Shown piece after piece: positions 10,601-22,401 of a stretch of 64,000 bases of DNA. The DNA comes from Marsupella aquatica. Taxonomy: Eukaryota; Marchantiophyta. The translations under genes were made by a program, and so were the position numbers. Positions within the stretch are counted from its first letter, which is position 1, and each line of letters opens with the position of its first letter. The stretch lies in assembly GCA_973895155.1 (NCBI GenBank), contig OZ316894.1, positions 12,338,001 through 12,402,000 of the forward strand. Direction: 5' to 3'. The notes under the pieces were generated by a model, which was given only the letters and a program-made list of their open reading frames with translations, was not told the DNA's origin and did not search any database.

Positions 10601-13288
10601 TGTGAAAAGCGCCGTTGCCAAGAAAGCATATCGGCGGCCCCTGTTGTCAGACAGGATACCCCAGCTGTAGCTACCCCTGCATGAGCAACTCCAAGAAAGG
10701 TTGGCTTTGTTCGTGGTAATGTGTAACACAGCAGGACATTATATCAAATAACATAGCTTTCTTGCTTGGCTACTGACAACAAGACAATAGCACGTTCTCA
10801 GTGGTACATGAAAAACAAGGACCACTGTATTCTCTGAGAGAAAATGGCACCAACTAAATGCTCTAATTTTACAGCCCAAAGGTCCCCACTTGAAGCAAGA
10901 GATAGGAAGCACATGAGTTCAAAAATTCCAGAAGCATACATTGAAACACACCAATTATATTGGTGAAAGTAATGCCATCACCACAAAACTTACAACGAGG
11001 CCTGTTCAGTACACTAAGACAAACAAGGTTATTTGCACAACCCAGATATGAAGAGTCACCTACAATAAAATCCCAACAAAGACAGCACTTGATATTGCCG
11101 ATTCTTGCCCAGGTGACAATTTCCACTCACACTTTGCCTGCAGTAGGAGACTACTTTGTAAAAAATATTATCATAGAAACTTCCAAAACATTGATTGGAC
11201 TCATAGAAGGTCATGACCATGTAGAGCACAACTTCGGGCAGATTGAAAAACGTCTAAGCACAAGGAATCGAGCAGCTCCAACAAAACCAGAAGTTCTGTT
11301 CAAGCATACCGCAGGGCCGACAAACGAGAGAAGAATCATCTCAGCTGCGTCAGCAAGCCATGTGAGACCTGTATACGTCACCATTCCTAGCTGAAAAGTA
11401 CCAAATCCTGCAATCTCAACCAGTTTAATTTTTTAAGAAATAGTTCTAATTGTCAGCTTAACCAACATTGTTTTGAACTGTCTTTCATCCACCTTTCGTG
11501 AAGGAAGCCTAGAGACTCAAGGTAAAAGAACGGTATCACATATGATAGGCTACTGACCCTCTGAGAGATCCAAGAGACACGATTGAGTGCTTGCTACCTT
11601 ATTACATAAACGAAAAGTTCCGTAGAACACAAGACCAATGGATCCAAGTCCTTACATGCCCAGACTGATGTAGAGTGGTGGTTACATCGAGCCTAGATTG
11701 ACTTCTGCACACTACTTCATTTTATCATGTTTAGCTATGAGATGCGCAAGTCAGAAACAGACAGCTGTAGAACTGCCTAGTACCGAACCAAATGCTTCGT
11801 TTTAGAACAAGGATTGGCTGGAGTTGTCTAGTCTGGAAAAAAAGTCTAAATTCCTTCAGAACAGTCCAAAAGCACAGCTAGAGTGTCTCACTATGAAACT
11901 GGCAAGATGAAAGTGGGCACATTGATTAAAAGACATCCAAGAGAACTACATATTTGTCTTAGGAGGAAGATAGGATTAGTGGACTCGTAACAGCTCTATA
12001 CATCGCAAAGTGGGAAATCTGAATTTACGTTGCGTGAAATTCGATGCCAAATATATGTGTATCTTACTTTCTCCTCTGTAAACACTGTTGCCAAGGTTTA
12101 CAGCATTTTGTAAGAGTTCGCAGTTATCATTAAAACTGAGGTGACGAGCTACAATTGCTTCCTATTGATGAGGGTTCTTGACGATTGCAATTGATAAGTT
12201 TAGGCTAGTAAATTAGAATCTCACAGATGTCCTTACAATTGCTTTCTGACGGAAGGGCTACAGCTAGGTCTTTAGGCAAGCTTGTTGGTCTGAATTTAGG
12301 AAACTGACGAACCTAGATGATCAATAGCATCCTCCACGGTATAAAAATCTCCAGCTGAACCTGCTGCATGATCTCTTCGATTTCCATTGCTTGACTCCTG
12401 CACAACCAATGCAACGTTTCAAGGTCCGGTGGCCCACATTTCTCTCTGGAAATGCACGCTGTTGTATTCAAGTGTAAGTAGACACTATCAGAGAGGGCGT
12501 CAAAGTTGCAAAGTCTCAGTTTTGTCCCCTTGACTGCGGAAGGAAAATTCCCATTTTGATCCCTTGTATGGCTAAACAATATTTTCTTTGTATTGCAGAG
12601 ATCAAGCCGCATACGAGCTTGTTTCACGAGCTTCTAAAGGTATTTATATCCAACCTGTAATGAGATGACCACAAGAAAAGTCCTTCAGACGCCTCAAATC
12701 TCAACTTTGACTTATGTGAAAAATGAGAGCCCATCATTAGAGGGAAGGGGGGGCGGCGGAGGGTGAGGGTGAGGACAGCATATTGATCGCTTCCATGATA
12801 AGTCTATGGATTAGCCTAGCATCGTTGGATTAAACTGGAGGAGCTCAGCTTCAATATCCTGAACAGCAGGTTCCACTGTCTTGAGACAACCAGAAAAAAG
12901 GACCCATCCAGTGTCCTGATCATCCGATTGCTCTAACCTACGGTACCTTCCAGAACCAAGTTAGACATATGTTTGCTTTTCCTGAGCTAAACACGAGCCA
13001 CCTAGATAGTTAGAGCCCGTAATTTACCGCACGGATGAGTGGCTCCGTAGCTTCCACTTCCTCGTCTCCTCTGGCAATTGTCTTCCTCTCAGCAGCAGCA
13101 GCTCCGGTGCTCTCCATCGTACCCGCTGGATCCTCCTTTTCTGCTGTCCCTGGTCGCGAGCTCTCCGTCTTGTCTACCACATGCTCACCAGCTGCTGCAT
13201 CTCCCGTACAACTACCACTCCTTTGGTGATCGCTCAAATTTTTCTGGTCCCCGCCCAGGACCTCTAATTCAATCCCCAAAAAACGCAT
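7693..13288 (-). CDS. MFS transporter, NiaP/OCT7 (SV2-like) family, 12 exons
   Basis: Predicted plasma- or endo-membrane carrier of the family holding Arabidopsis OCT7/At3g13050 (nicotinate transporter NiaP) and animal SVOP; the substrate is inferred from family only. Exons, 5' to 3': 13028-13288, 12313-12397, 11310-11407, 11064-11137, 10581-10676, 10182-10254, 9978-10058, 9725-9783, 9162-9246, 8860-8989, 7952-8634, 7693-7839. All junctions are GT-AG and phases agree throughout, giving about 623 residues. The N-terminal 100 residues are acidic and poorly conserved. YTVEDAIDHLGFGTFQ leads into TM1; the MFS signature GILSDNRGRR follows TM2; SPSYLMLKGDEEGARKVLK opens the central loop. The second half has LLTTELQ, VEKFGRK and PELYYTKVRTTGVG. 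Length exceeds the roughly 500 residues of OCT7 because of the N-terminus and an extra loop. The tail after FPKEIS is uncertain: a GTGAGT there could splice to an unseen last exon. Confidence 0.86.
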
Positions 13289-15081
13289 CAATGAATGAAC
13301 GGAAATGGGAGATGGTAAAACGTGAGGACTACTGGCAGGTTTCCAACTCCTCTCCCTCAGCCCAGCTGCTGCTTTATTTAAGGAAGGACACTTTCATGAC
13401 CGATCACCGACTCATGACCCTCCCATTCTTGAGTACACTCCTCCGCTTCCTTGTGTGGAGGCTTTTATGAACTGTGTGCGTAGAGGTCTTTTGAATACAA
13501 ATTCCATGTTCGAAGTCCGGTCGAAGCATGTACCAAGTCAATGACGACTGTGGGACCAAAATGGCACTTCGTGTCATTCTGGACGGCCCGGATCCCGTTC
13601 ATCAAAGGCTCGACTGCACTGCTGCTGTAGGATTTGGTGGGAAGTAAAGTCCTCCCAGTCCCACTACTCGTGTGCAACATAGGTGAACCAGTCTGTGGGT
13701 CTACAGTAGTTGGTCTAGTTGGGATTTGTTACCAACGTTGGAGGTGTAATTTTCCAACCACTTTTCTATCAAATGGACTCTACCAAAAGGCAAAATCTTT
13801 GGTGCTAAAAAATTAGGAAAGTTGTTTGATGCCGTGAGGGGGAGGTGGGGGGCAAGGGAGAATTAGGGTATAGGGTTCTTTTACAAGTGCCCCTTCCATT
13901 ACAACATTGTTGGGAGTAGCAAGGGTTAACAACTTGTTGATACTTAACTCTAACGAGTGGTTAAATAGGTCAACTGTCTGAGCAAAACTAAACCATGGTT
14001 AAGTGCTGTTGAGGTTAGACTAGTGGAGAGGGCCTATAGCTTGAAGGAACACTTCATTGTGCTCACACTAGATGTCAATGGTCAAGAGTTGGAGAGTGGA
14101 GAGAGAACTCAAAGAGTATTGTGTCATGGAGCTCAGCTTGTGACTTGCCAAAGCTATGGCCAATGTATGGTGTTAATATATAGTGAGTTTTTTCATTTGG
14201 TCATGGACACACTCTAAACTTGGTGAACCAAACATCTCTAAGTCAAGACACATTGTATGTTGTAGACTGGTTCCTCAACACATGTATCTCAACACAACTG
14301 AAAATAAGGATGTCCATCCATATGCAAAAAGACATTCACTTCACAATCCCTTCACATATCATGGAAAGAGTTATTAGGTTTATTTTTTTACTAATTCTTC
14401 CATGCCACATTGATTCGTAGATTGATTGAATTGTTCTAAATTTTTCCCAAGAAATCCATTTGTTCAAGAATAAAGGGGGAAAGAGGGTGAGGACCACTCA
14501 AACATAAATAGACAAGAGGGCAAGCACTCCCATAATGGAAAAAAAATTCTTTAAGTCCTCCTAGGTCAGATCAGCTTGGGTGAGGTTGGCTCAGGTCAGA
14601 TCCGCCTAGGTCAAATTGGCTTAAGGTAGGTTTAAGTAAATTGGCTTAGAAGGCATTTATTGTCCCAATATGTGTCTTCTGTGGAAAACTAATCATTGGC
14701 TAGCTTTGCATTTGTTTTATTCTCAACTCTGGCCTTCATTAGTACTAAGATTTTACCATAATAGACCACCATGTCTATTATGTAAGTGATATACTTGCAG
14801 CTATTTGTATCCATTGCAATAGAAACTAATCTTGAAAGCACAAAATGATCTAACTGATAAAGTTGGCTTAGTCAGTTTCAGTGCACAAGCAAGTTTTGCT
14901 TGATTGGTAGGGAATCACACTCTTGCAGTCCACTTAGAGTACTCATAAGAAAAGTTCTAAAGAGTTGCACACAAGGACATCCAATAAGTTGTTACTTCAA
15001 ACTCTCTGGCATGTCGGCATCGGGAATCTATTAGTTTGTCAACACCCAAAAGTAACCGTACAAATATTCTCAACCTTCTTA
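13289..15081. other. intergenic, promoter side of the transporter gene
   Basis: No coding region is recognised. The first few hundred bases should contain the minus-strand promoter and 5' UTR of the transporter; an AT-rich TTAAATAAAG lies around 13371-13382. A weak tandem repeat lies at 14561-14644. Several plus-strand frames of 60-70 codons look random. Confidence 0.5.
14561..14644. repeat. degenerate tandem repeat, about 29-bp unit
   Basis: Three diverging units start at 14561, 14590 and 14620. Each contains CTNAGGTCAG-like sequence and ends in TTGG. Confidence 0.5.
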
Positions 15082-15086
15082 ATTAT
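15082..15086. repeat. target site duplication of Copia-B, left
   Basis: ATTAT directly precedes the 5' LTR and recurs at 21683-21687. Five bases is the usual copia duplication length. Confidence 0.93.
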
Positions 15087-15428
15087 TGATAGATATTGCT
15101 CTAGTCTTGTGACTCATGAGCTAACCACAGTTAGTCTAACTTGGGTTAGGACTTAGCTAATGTTAGCGCTAGTGCTATTGTGCATATAGCTAGGGCTGAT
15201 GCCAGACCCTGGTGGAACTTAGGCTCATTGTTACGGAGCTAGTTGAGAGATAGGGAGAGCTTGTGCTGTGGATGCTTGGTATGGCCGGTCGGCCTAGAGT
15301 GCGGTAAAGCTCTTGTGTGTTCCCGTGGACGTAGCCTCATGTGGAGGTGAACCACGTATCTCTCTATGTCGACTATTGTGCATTATGGTTCATGGGCTTG
15401 CTGTTACGAATGTCGTCTATGCTCAACA
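15087..15428 (+). repeat. 5' LTR of Copia-B (342 bp)
   Basis: Begins TGATAGATATTGCTC (the 3' LTR has TGTTAGAT) and ends GCTCAACA. The change in the terminal TGTTAG, together with the AT-rich TGCATATAGC where Copia-A has a TATA box, suggests a weakened promoter. Confidence 0.95.
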
Positions 15429-15430
15429 AG

Positions 15431-15442
15431 TGGTATCAGAGC
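15431..15442 (+). other. primer binding site of Copia-B
   Basis: TGGTATCAGAGC, two bases after the LTR, is complementary to the 3' end of plant initiator tRNA-Met. Confidence 0.93.
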
Positions 15443-17228
15443 ATGCCTGGGAGGTGACGAGGTTTTTTCGTGACAGGTTTTTTCCAACGTTCATTGTCGG
15501 TGGCACATTCGGAGTTTCATCGCATGAAACTTGAATGTGTGTGGCTAAGCGGATAGGTTAGTGAGAAGGCTTTCTAACGGTGGTTAGAACTCGCTGATGG
15601 GTATCCGTGGTGCGGAGGAATTGAAGTTTGCGTCGTTCAAGGTTTATTCGTGTTCGACGGTATTTCGGGGGAGAGACCAGAGTTTGCGTTTTTCAATGGT
15701 GTGAGCTGTGCGGTGCGGGAGGTGTCGCACATTGTAGCTCAAGTTGAAGATTGGAGCGAGCTGGTCATTTCGGTAATTGGATTGCTGTCGAGTTGTGACC
15801 GAGTGCGTCGTGACGAGTGAAGGAGGCGTTCAGGTTTTTTCACAAGCTATGGAGCTTGTTCACATCTGAACCGGGTTTCTCCTCGTGACGTCCGACTCGG
15901 TGGAAGAAACGCAAAGTGCTACGGCTCAATGGTTTGATCGTGGCAAGGCGGTCATTTTGAGCCCGGGATTGGCACTTGACGCAGAGTGAAGGTGACGGGG
16001 CGGAAATTTTTCTATTCTGCTGGAGCTGCAGACTGTGCCGGTGAAATTTGGCCACATTTACCGTCGGTGACGTTCATTTTTCTTGTTGGAAACGGTGGCG
16101 GCAAAGGTGAGTTATTGCCTTTCTTCTTTGGGGGGTCAATTTTTGCTTTTGGGGGGGTTTAGAGGGTTTTTTCTCGTGAGTATACACACGAGGTGTATAC
16201 ACACCTCGGCCCCACACTCCCTCATACGCCATTTTTCCCTCCCCGCGTACCTCTTCGTATCGGGCCCCGCCGGCCGTTCCCCCCCCCCCGCACTCCCGTT
16301 AAACGTGGCGCAGCGCCGGTCGGCGCTTGGTGCGCGCTCGCTCACGCCTTGTGCCTCCCTCGCCCCCTTTAGTCCCCGCCCCTTTGGCTGCCGCCTGCAG
16401 CCCGTGGGCTGCAACCCCGGTGCCTCCCTTCTCACCCCCGTGCCCGGCCAGACGACTCGCCACTCGCCCTCGCCCCTCATCCTCCTGCCGCCTGCTCCTG
16501 CCGGCCGCCTGCCCTCGCGCCCTGCATTATCACCCCGGCCCGGCCCGGCCATACGGCTTGTAAACGCCCGGCCCAATGCGCGTATTCTCCCTGGCCGCCC
16601 TTTGTTTTAACCGCTCCGACAGGGGGAACGGCCCCCTGTGAGACCTGTCGGACTGTGTGAGAATATTCCCAAAAAACAGAGAGCTGTTTTTCGGCCGTCC
16701 GATAAAGATTTTGTCCGCCGAACGATAACTTTTTTGGTTCTTTTTCGGTGAGGACGTTGCCATTGGAGTTAGCAACGCGGCGCACCAATCACATCGCAAT
16801 TCCGACGACGGGTTGTACTAGGTATTTTGGTTATTCTCCAAGGTGGTCAAAACGGGGGAGTTTCCCAAGGTTTTACCCACCCTGACCAAAATTTGAATAA
16901 CTTTTCCGTCAAATTTTGATTTTGATTTCGGCTTTCAGTATGGGACTCCTAGCTTCGTGGGCTACGCGGTGGTGTTGAGTTTTGAGTTTTATGAGAAGTT
17001 TCAAAAAAAGACATTTTTTTGTGATTGTTTCATATGAGTGACTCGGAGGATACTGGAAGAATTGGCGTCGGTGGAGCTTTAGGATTGCAACGGTCAGACG
17101 GTAAGTCTGAGGAGGAGCTGCTACCATTTGAGGAAGAACTAGTGATACCGGTACGATCACCGGTGCGGCGTGCAGTGGAAGAAGCTGTACTACTACCAGA
17201 GCTATCGGTAGTAGGGAAGAGGAGGGAG
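15443..17228 (+). other. long untranslated leader of Copia-B
   Basis: About 1.8 kb separates the primer site from the gag ATG. It contains a very GC-rich block (about 16205-16600), a GTGTATACACAC motif near 16192-16203, a conserved hairpin (16619-16639), and a segment from about 16660 to 17030 that aligns with 3960-4260 of Copia-A in reverse complement. Open frames across the GC-rich block have no recognisable protein content. Confidence 0.75.
16619..16639 (+). other. leader hairpin of Copia-B
   Basis: ACAGGGGG (16619-16626), loop AACGG, CCCCCTGT (16632-16639). An alternative outer stem, CCGACAGG (16616-16623) with CCTGTCGG (16644-16651), uses some of the same bases, so the two folds exclude each other. 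The inner stem is also present in Copia-A. Confidence 0.75.
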
Positions 17229-18011
17229 ATGGCTAGATTTGGAGGAGTAAAATTTGAGGTGAAGAAGTATGATGGTCGTACTGACTACTTGCTGTGGGAG
17301 AAGCAAGTGAAGGGTATCCTTCGGGCCATGGGCTTAGCTCATCTACTCTCTTCGCGAGAGCAGTATGATGGAAAGGAGGAATTTCTGTGAGATAGTGGAG
17401 ACAGGAGCAGGTGATTGCTGTCAATGCAGTGATGCTATATCTCAAGCCGCACATCATCAAGCAGCTGGATGATTATGTGGATTGCGCGTCACTGTTCAAG
17501 GCTCTAAGAGAGAAGTACTATCGGGAAGATGCATCAGACCGGCTGTACAAGAAGTCACTCTTGATGAGCCTTAGGCTCAAGGAAGGGAGCAAGATGCAGG
17601 ATCACCTTGATGAGTTTGACAGTCTAGCGGTGGATCTATCAAACCTGGGAAAAGAAGTTGAAGATGAGGATAAGGCCTTGCTTCTGCTAAGTTCCTTACC
17701 GCCGTCATATCAGGGCTTTGAACAGGTGCTCTTGTACAAAGATTTGAAGTCCATTTCGTATAATGAGGTGGTGAGCTCCTTGCTGTATGATGATGCTCAG
17801 AAGAAGTTGGATCAATCACAGACAGCATCTTCTTCTGGCACTGCGTTGAACGTGAACCATGGAAGAGCAGCGCAGTGCACGAATGGGCAGAACAGGTTTA
17901 GATCTACATCACGGGGGAGATCTAAATCCAGAGGGAAATCGCAAGAGAGGAAGCCTCTTGCATGTTGGAATTGTAGAAGCCTGGCCATATGAAAAGGGAT
18001 TGTCGAGTAAA
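17229..18011 (+). pseudogene. Copia-B gag pseudogene
   Basis: The start is the ATG at 17229 (MARFGGVKFEVKKYDGR), which matches the Copia-A gag start; an open frame from 17034 extends upstream but has no counterpart there. TGA at 17388-17390 and a frame change by 17411 break the N-terminal part. The UBN2-type gag body runs 17411-17950 (motifs IAVNAVMLYLKPHI, LSSLPPSYQG). The CCHC zinc knuckle, CWNC then KPGHMKRDC, at about 17961-18006 is split by loss of one base. The Ser/Arg-rich stretch before it suits RNA binding by nucleocapsid. Confidence 0.88.
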
Positions 18012-21000
18012 GGTCCCTACTGCCTCTGCTAACGCGACATCGAGCTCGCATGAGGTAGGTTTACTCGATAATGATGACATATTGTGATGTCAAGGTTATG
18101 CTCTCAACATAGTGTCAAATCTAGATAGTGATGACTGGATTCTAGATAGTGCATGTACTTTTCACATTTGCTCTAGGAGAGATTGTTTCAGTTCTTACAC
18201 AGTTTCCAACGGGTCAGTGTTGATGGGAAATGGAATCCCATGTCAAGTTGTTGGACTTGGATCTGTAAGATTTCAGATGTTTGATGGTGCTGTGAGAACA
18301 TTGAGGAATGTAAGACATATTCCCAGCATGATGAAAAATCTCATTTCACTTGGAGTTTTAGAAGCAAATGGCCATCAATGGAGTTTTGCTAATGATGTTC
18401 TTCAGGTTTCAACTGGTACTAAAGTTGTATTGAAGAGAAAGAGACATTGCAATCTATACATTTTGGAGGGCAGTGTAGTCTGTGATGAAGCCAATGTAAC
18501 CTTATCTCATGAGGAGACGGCCTAGCTGTGGCACTTTTGTTTGGGCCACATGAGTGAAAAAGGTTTGGTTATTCTTCAGAAGAAAGGATTACTTTCTAAT
18601 TTGCAATCTTGTAAGTTGGAATTTTGTGAGCACTGTGTGCTAGGGAAGCAGCACAGGAAACCCTTTGGAGTTGGAACTCACACCAGCAAGGAGGTACTTG
18701 AGTATGTACATAGTGATGTGTGGGGTCCAGCCCCTACTCCCTCACATTCTGGACGGTTATACTATGTCACGTTCATTGACGATTACTCAAGGTATGTGTG
18801 GATATACTTTCTACACAATAAGTCTGATGTTTTTGCCATTTTTAAGGAGTAGAAAGCCCAAGTTGAGAATCAGACTGATAATAAGGTGAGATATCTTCGA
18901 TCGGATAACGGCGGTGAATACAGTTCCGGGGAATTTGGAACGTATTGTAAGGAGCAGGGGATTACCCGTCATCTCAGAACAAGTTATACTCCTCAACAGA
19001 ATGGTGTTTCTGAGAGACTCAACCGAACACTATTGGACCGCTCGAGGAGTATGTTGAGTCAGTCATGCTTACCACATGAGTTTTGGGCTGAAGCTGTCAA
19101 CACTGCAACTTATTTGGTAAAATTTTCTCCATCCAGTTCTATTGGATTCAAGACGCCATTTGAAATGAGGTACGGGCGTCCAACAGATTACTCACATCTG
19201 AGGATTTTTGGATGTGATGCTTATGTGCTTACACCTTCCCAGCTTCGATCCAAGCTGGAGTCCAAGTCAAAGAAGTGCATTTTCCTTGGCTATCAGAAAG
19301 GTGTGAAGGGTTATAGGTTATGGGATCCAATAACCTGTAAGCTAATTGTCAGTAGAGATGTGTCATTTAATGAATCCAGATCATCAAAGGAGGAGGAGAG
19401 TTCTCAGGACTCCCATACTGACAAGGGGAAATCTCCCATCCCGGACCGGGTTGAGGGAGAGATTAGTCATGATGTTGTTCATGACAGGAGAGATGGAGAA
19501 GCTCCGGGCTTGGAGCTAGTTCCTGTGATGGAACAAGAGGAGCAAATTGTTGCTGGGGTACCTCAAATTCAACCAGAAGCAGCAGCAGATCAGCCTGAGT
19601 CAACTACTAGAAGAACTTTCAGTCGTTCTACTAGAGCTCCTACTAGGTATGGTCAATGGGCAGACTCATCTAAGCTAGATGATATTGACATTACACCTGA
19701 TGATGATGACATGGCTTTGATCTTGGAAGAAGGAGAGTCTTCTTCGTACAGTGAGGCTTGTGCTTCAGAGCAGAAGCATGAGTGGAATGCAGCAATGCAG
19801 AGAGAATTGCAATCTTTGAGTGACAACAAGACATGGGAGCTGGTGGAGCTTCCAAAAGGTCAACAAGTGGTGGACAGCAAGTGGATTTACAAGTTGAAGG
19901 ACAGTCCTTCAGAGGGTGGAGATAAGATCTACAAGGCAAGGCTTGTTGCCAAGGGGTTCACTCAGGAGAAAGGAGTGTACTACAATGAGGTCTTTTCACC
20001 GGTGACTAAGTATTCCACAATTCGGATCTTGTGTCAGCTTGTTGTGTTTTTTGGTCTGGTGATGGATTAGATGGATGTTGTTACTGCTTTTCTCTATGGC
20101 AACTTGGAAGAGTTGATCTTCATGAGACAGCCACTAGGCTTTATGAAGAAGGGCCAAGAGAACTTAGTTTGCAGATTGCTCAAGTCCTTGTATGGATTGA
20201 AGCAGTCTCCCAGATAGTGGAACAATCGGTTTGATGATTTCATGCTTGCTCAAGGTTTTACAATGATGGTGTATGATCCTTGTGTGTATACGAAATCAGT
20301 CAAGAATGATGTATTTGGTTTCATCATTCTGGTTATTTATGTGGATGACATGCTGATTGTGGCTAAAGATCAATCTGAGGTTGACAGTCTCAAGGCAAAA
20401 TTGAGTGTTGAATTCAGGATGAAGTATCTTGGTAAGGCCAAGAGGATCTTAGGGATGGAGATTTTTAGGAACTCTGAGACTGGACAGTTGTGCTTGAGTC
20501 AAGGCCAGTATGCGAGGACAGTACTTGCACGATTCAACATGGAGAACTATAAGCCAGTGAGTATTTCTTTAGTGAAAGGTACATTGGGAAGCTGTGAAAT
20601 GGATTCTCAGGTATCTCAAGGGTACACAGCACTATGGATTACTATTTGATAACAGATCAGATAGAATGTTAGTTGGCTATGTAGATTCTGACTATGGAGG
20701 TTGTCTGGACACAAGGAGGTCTACAACTGGGTTAGTATACACTCTTGGAGGAGGATGTATTAGTTGGAAATCTACCTTGCAGAAGTGCATTTCTCAGTCT
20801 ACTATAGAAGTAGAGTATGTTGCAGCAGCAAAAGCAGCAAAGGAAGCAATTTGGTTGGATAAGTTAATCGCGGAGATGGGTTTAGAGCATGGCAAAATGA
20901 CTATAAACTGTGATAGTCAGAGTGCTCTTCACTTGGCTGCTAACCAGGTGATGGATAGCAGGGTGAAGCACATTGATATCAGGTACCATTTTATCAGGCA

Positions 21001-21133
21001 AGCAGTGTCTGATAAAACTTTTGAGCTAGTCAAGATTGATGGAAAACTCAATCCTGCTGATGCCTTTACCAAAGTGATTCCTTTGGAGAGTTTCTCAAGA
21101 CACCGTGCTACTTTGCAGGTTTTGCAATTGTAG
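18012..21133 (+). pseudogene. Copia-B pol pseudogene
   Basis: Protease site WILDSACTFHIC lies at about 18136-18171, followed by the GAG-pre-integrase H/C zinc cluster ([13 protein letters not shown]). Integrase D, D, E sit in HSDVWGP, RSDNGGEY and NGVSERLNRT. RT spans about 19750-20570 with YVDDML near 20340; RNase H runs 20594-21133 with EVEY, DSQSALHLA and IDIRYHFIR. Stops: TGA near 18085, TAG at 18523-18525, 18850-18852, 20068-20070 and 20215-20217. At four of these Copia-A keeps CAG, TGG, CAA or CAG. About 60 codons are missing near 20573-20582, which shifts the frame between RT and RNase H. Confidence 0.92.
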
Positions 21134-21329
21134 TGCAAGTAGAGTTATTTAGCAATGTGTGACTATTTGTATATGGATTACTCATTCCTGTTAGGCTACG
21201 GCTTAGTTCTAGTTAACCCTTAGTTAACCCTTGTGGTTTTTAGGGGGAGACCTAGTTTGGTGATTGTCTAGAACTTCCCGCTGAGGATTCCATATGGTAG
21301 CATTTAGTCCAGTCCCCAAGACAAGAGTC

Positions 21330-21338
21330 AAGGGGGAG
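21330..21338 (+). other. polypurine tract of Copia-B
   Basis: AAGGGGGAG ends two bases before the 3' LTR. The identical tract primes plus-strand synthesis position in Copia-C (minus strand, 38821-38829). Confidence 0.85.
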
Positions 21339-21340
21339 TT

Positions 21341-21682
21341 TGTTAGATATTGCTCTAGTCTTGTGACTCATGAGCTAACCACAGTTAGTCTAACTTGGGT
21401 TAGGACCTAGCTAATGTTAGCGCTAGTGCTATTGTGCATATAGCCAGGGCTGATGCCAGACCCTGGTGGAACTTAAGCTCATTGTTACGGAGCTAGTTGA
21501 GAGATAGGGAGAGCTTGTGCTGTGGATGCTTGGTATGGCCGGTCGGCCTAGAGTACAGTAAAGCTCTTGTGTGTTCCCGTGGACGTAGCCTCATGTGTAG
21601 GTGAACCACGTATCTCTCTGTGTCGACTATTGTGCGTTAAGGTTCATGGGCTTGCCGTTACGAATGTCGTCTATGCTCAACA
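21341..21682 (+). repeat. 3' LTR of Copia-B (342 bp)
   Basis: TGTTAGATATTGC...GCTCAACA; equal in length to the 5' LTR, with 11 substitutions and no gaps. Confidence 0.95.
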
Positions 21683-21687
21683 ATTAT
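21683..21687. repeat. target site duplication of Copia-B, right
   Basis: ATTAT, identical to 15082-15086. Confidence 0.93.
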
Positions 21688-22327
21688 TTGAGCAAAGGTT
21701 TCCGCGGCTCGAGTCAACTTTAAAAAAAAAATCATACCCACATGCCTCACCAAGTCTGAGAAGGAGCATGTCCCAAATAGGTAATACAACTACAAATACT
21801 CTAGATAAGTCCAACTGGTTTGCAGGTTCTTGTGTGCCCTTGTTGTGTACCGCATCCTTAGGTAAAGTAGGCTTGAGGGGCACCAAAAGGATATAACTTG
21901 ATACTATGTCACTTTCTATGTTAAATTTTGGTTGGGTTGTTGGTGTTGCCAAAATTAATGTTATCATTTTGGTCATTGTTGTTGTTGCCCCGAGGTACTC
22001 ACTTATTTCTTTCGACCCATAATGAACATAGAAGTATAGGGTTTGTTAATTGGGTTTAGTGAAGAGTTATAAATTATTGTGAAAGAACATTTGGGGTGTT
22101 TCAATCAAGTTTCGAAAATGATAAGAATTAAATGGTTCTTAAAACCAAATTGGGAACGTTCTAAGAATATTCAAAAAAGTCAGGGTTGAGAAAAACATGA
22201 AAATTTTATAAACTTATATTTTAGGGTGCTATTCCTCCAAACATTTGTACATGATATGAAACCTACCTTGGGATGAGGCCCCAGGTTGTTGTTGTGAAAG
22301 TGTTGTTGTTGGGGAGAGCAAAAGTTA

Positions 22328-22401
22328 TTACATGGGCACTCGTGATTGGTGTCCAGGCATGGTCTTACATGGGCACTCGTGATTGGTGTCCAGGCATGGT
22401 C
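22328..22401. repeat. 37-bp perfect tandem duplication
   Basis: The unit beginning TTACATGGGCACTCGTG occupies 22328-22364 and is repeated exactly at 22365-22401. The absence of mismatches implies a recent replication-slippage event. Confidence 0.92.

Larger units (their letters stand above)
15087..21682 (+). mobile_element. Copia-B, full-length Ty1/copia LTR retrotransposon
   Basis: 6596 bp between ATTAT target duplications, with 342-bp LTRs at each end, an initiator tRNA-Met primer site, polypurine tract, and gag-protease-integrase-RT-RNase H in copia order. The two LTRs differ at 11 of 342 positions (3.2 percent), mostly transitions, so the insertion is moderately old. Coding regions carry a frameshift in gag, a one-base loss in the zinc knuckle, several TAG stops and a deletion between RT and RNase H, so it is non-autonomous now. 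It is the same family as Copia-A. Confidence 0.96.

Noticed and set aside
12313-12354. Transporter exon 2 starting at the acceptor just right of 12354
   Set aside because: Breaks the frame with exon 1; the acceptor giving 12397 keeps phase and adds a plausible linker.
16083-16610. Open frames of 146-175 codons on both strands
   Set aside because: They lie in the GC-rich Copia-B leader, are Pro/Arg/Ala-rich on either strand and have no counterpart in Copia-A; long frames are expected from the composition.
17034-17228. Upstream extension of Copia-B gag from the ATG at 17034
   Set aside because: Copia-A has no matching protein here and its gag aligns only from the ATG equivalent to 17229.
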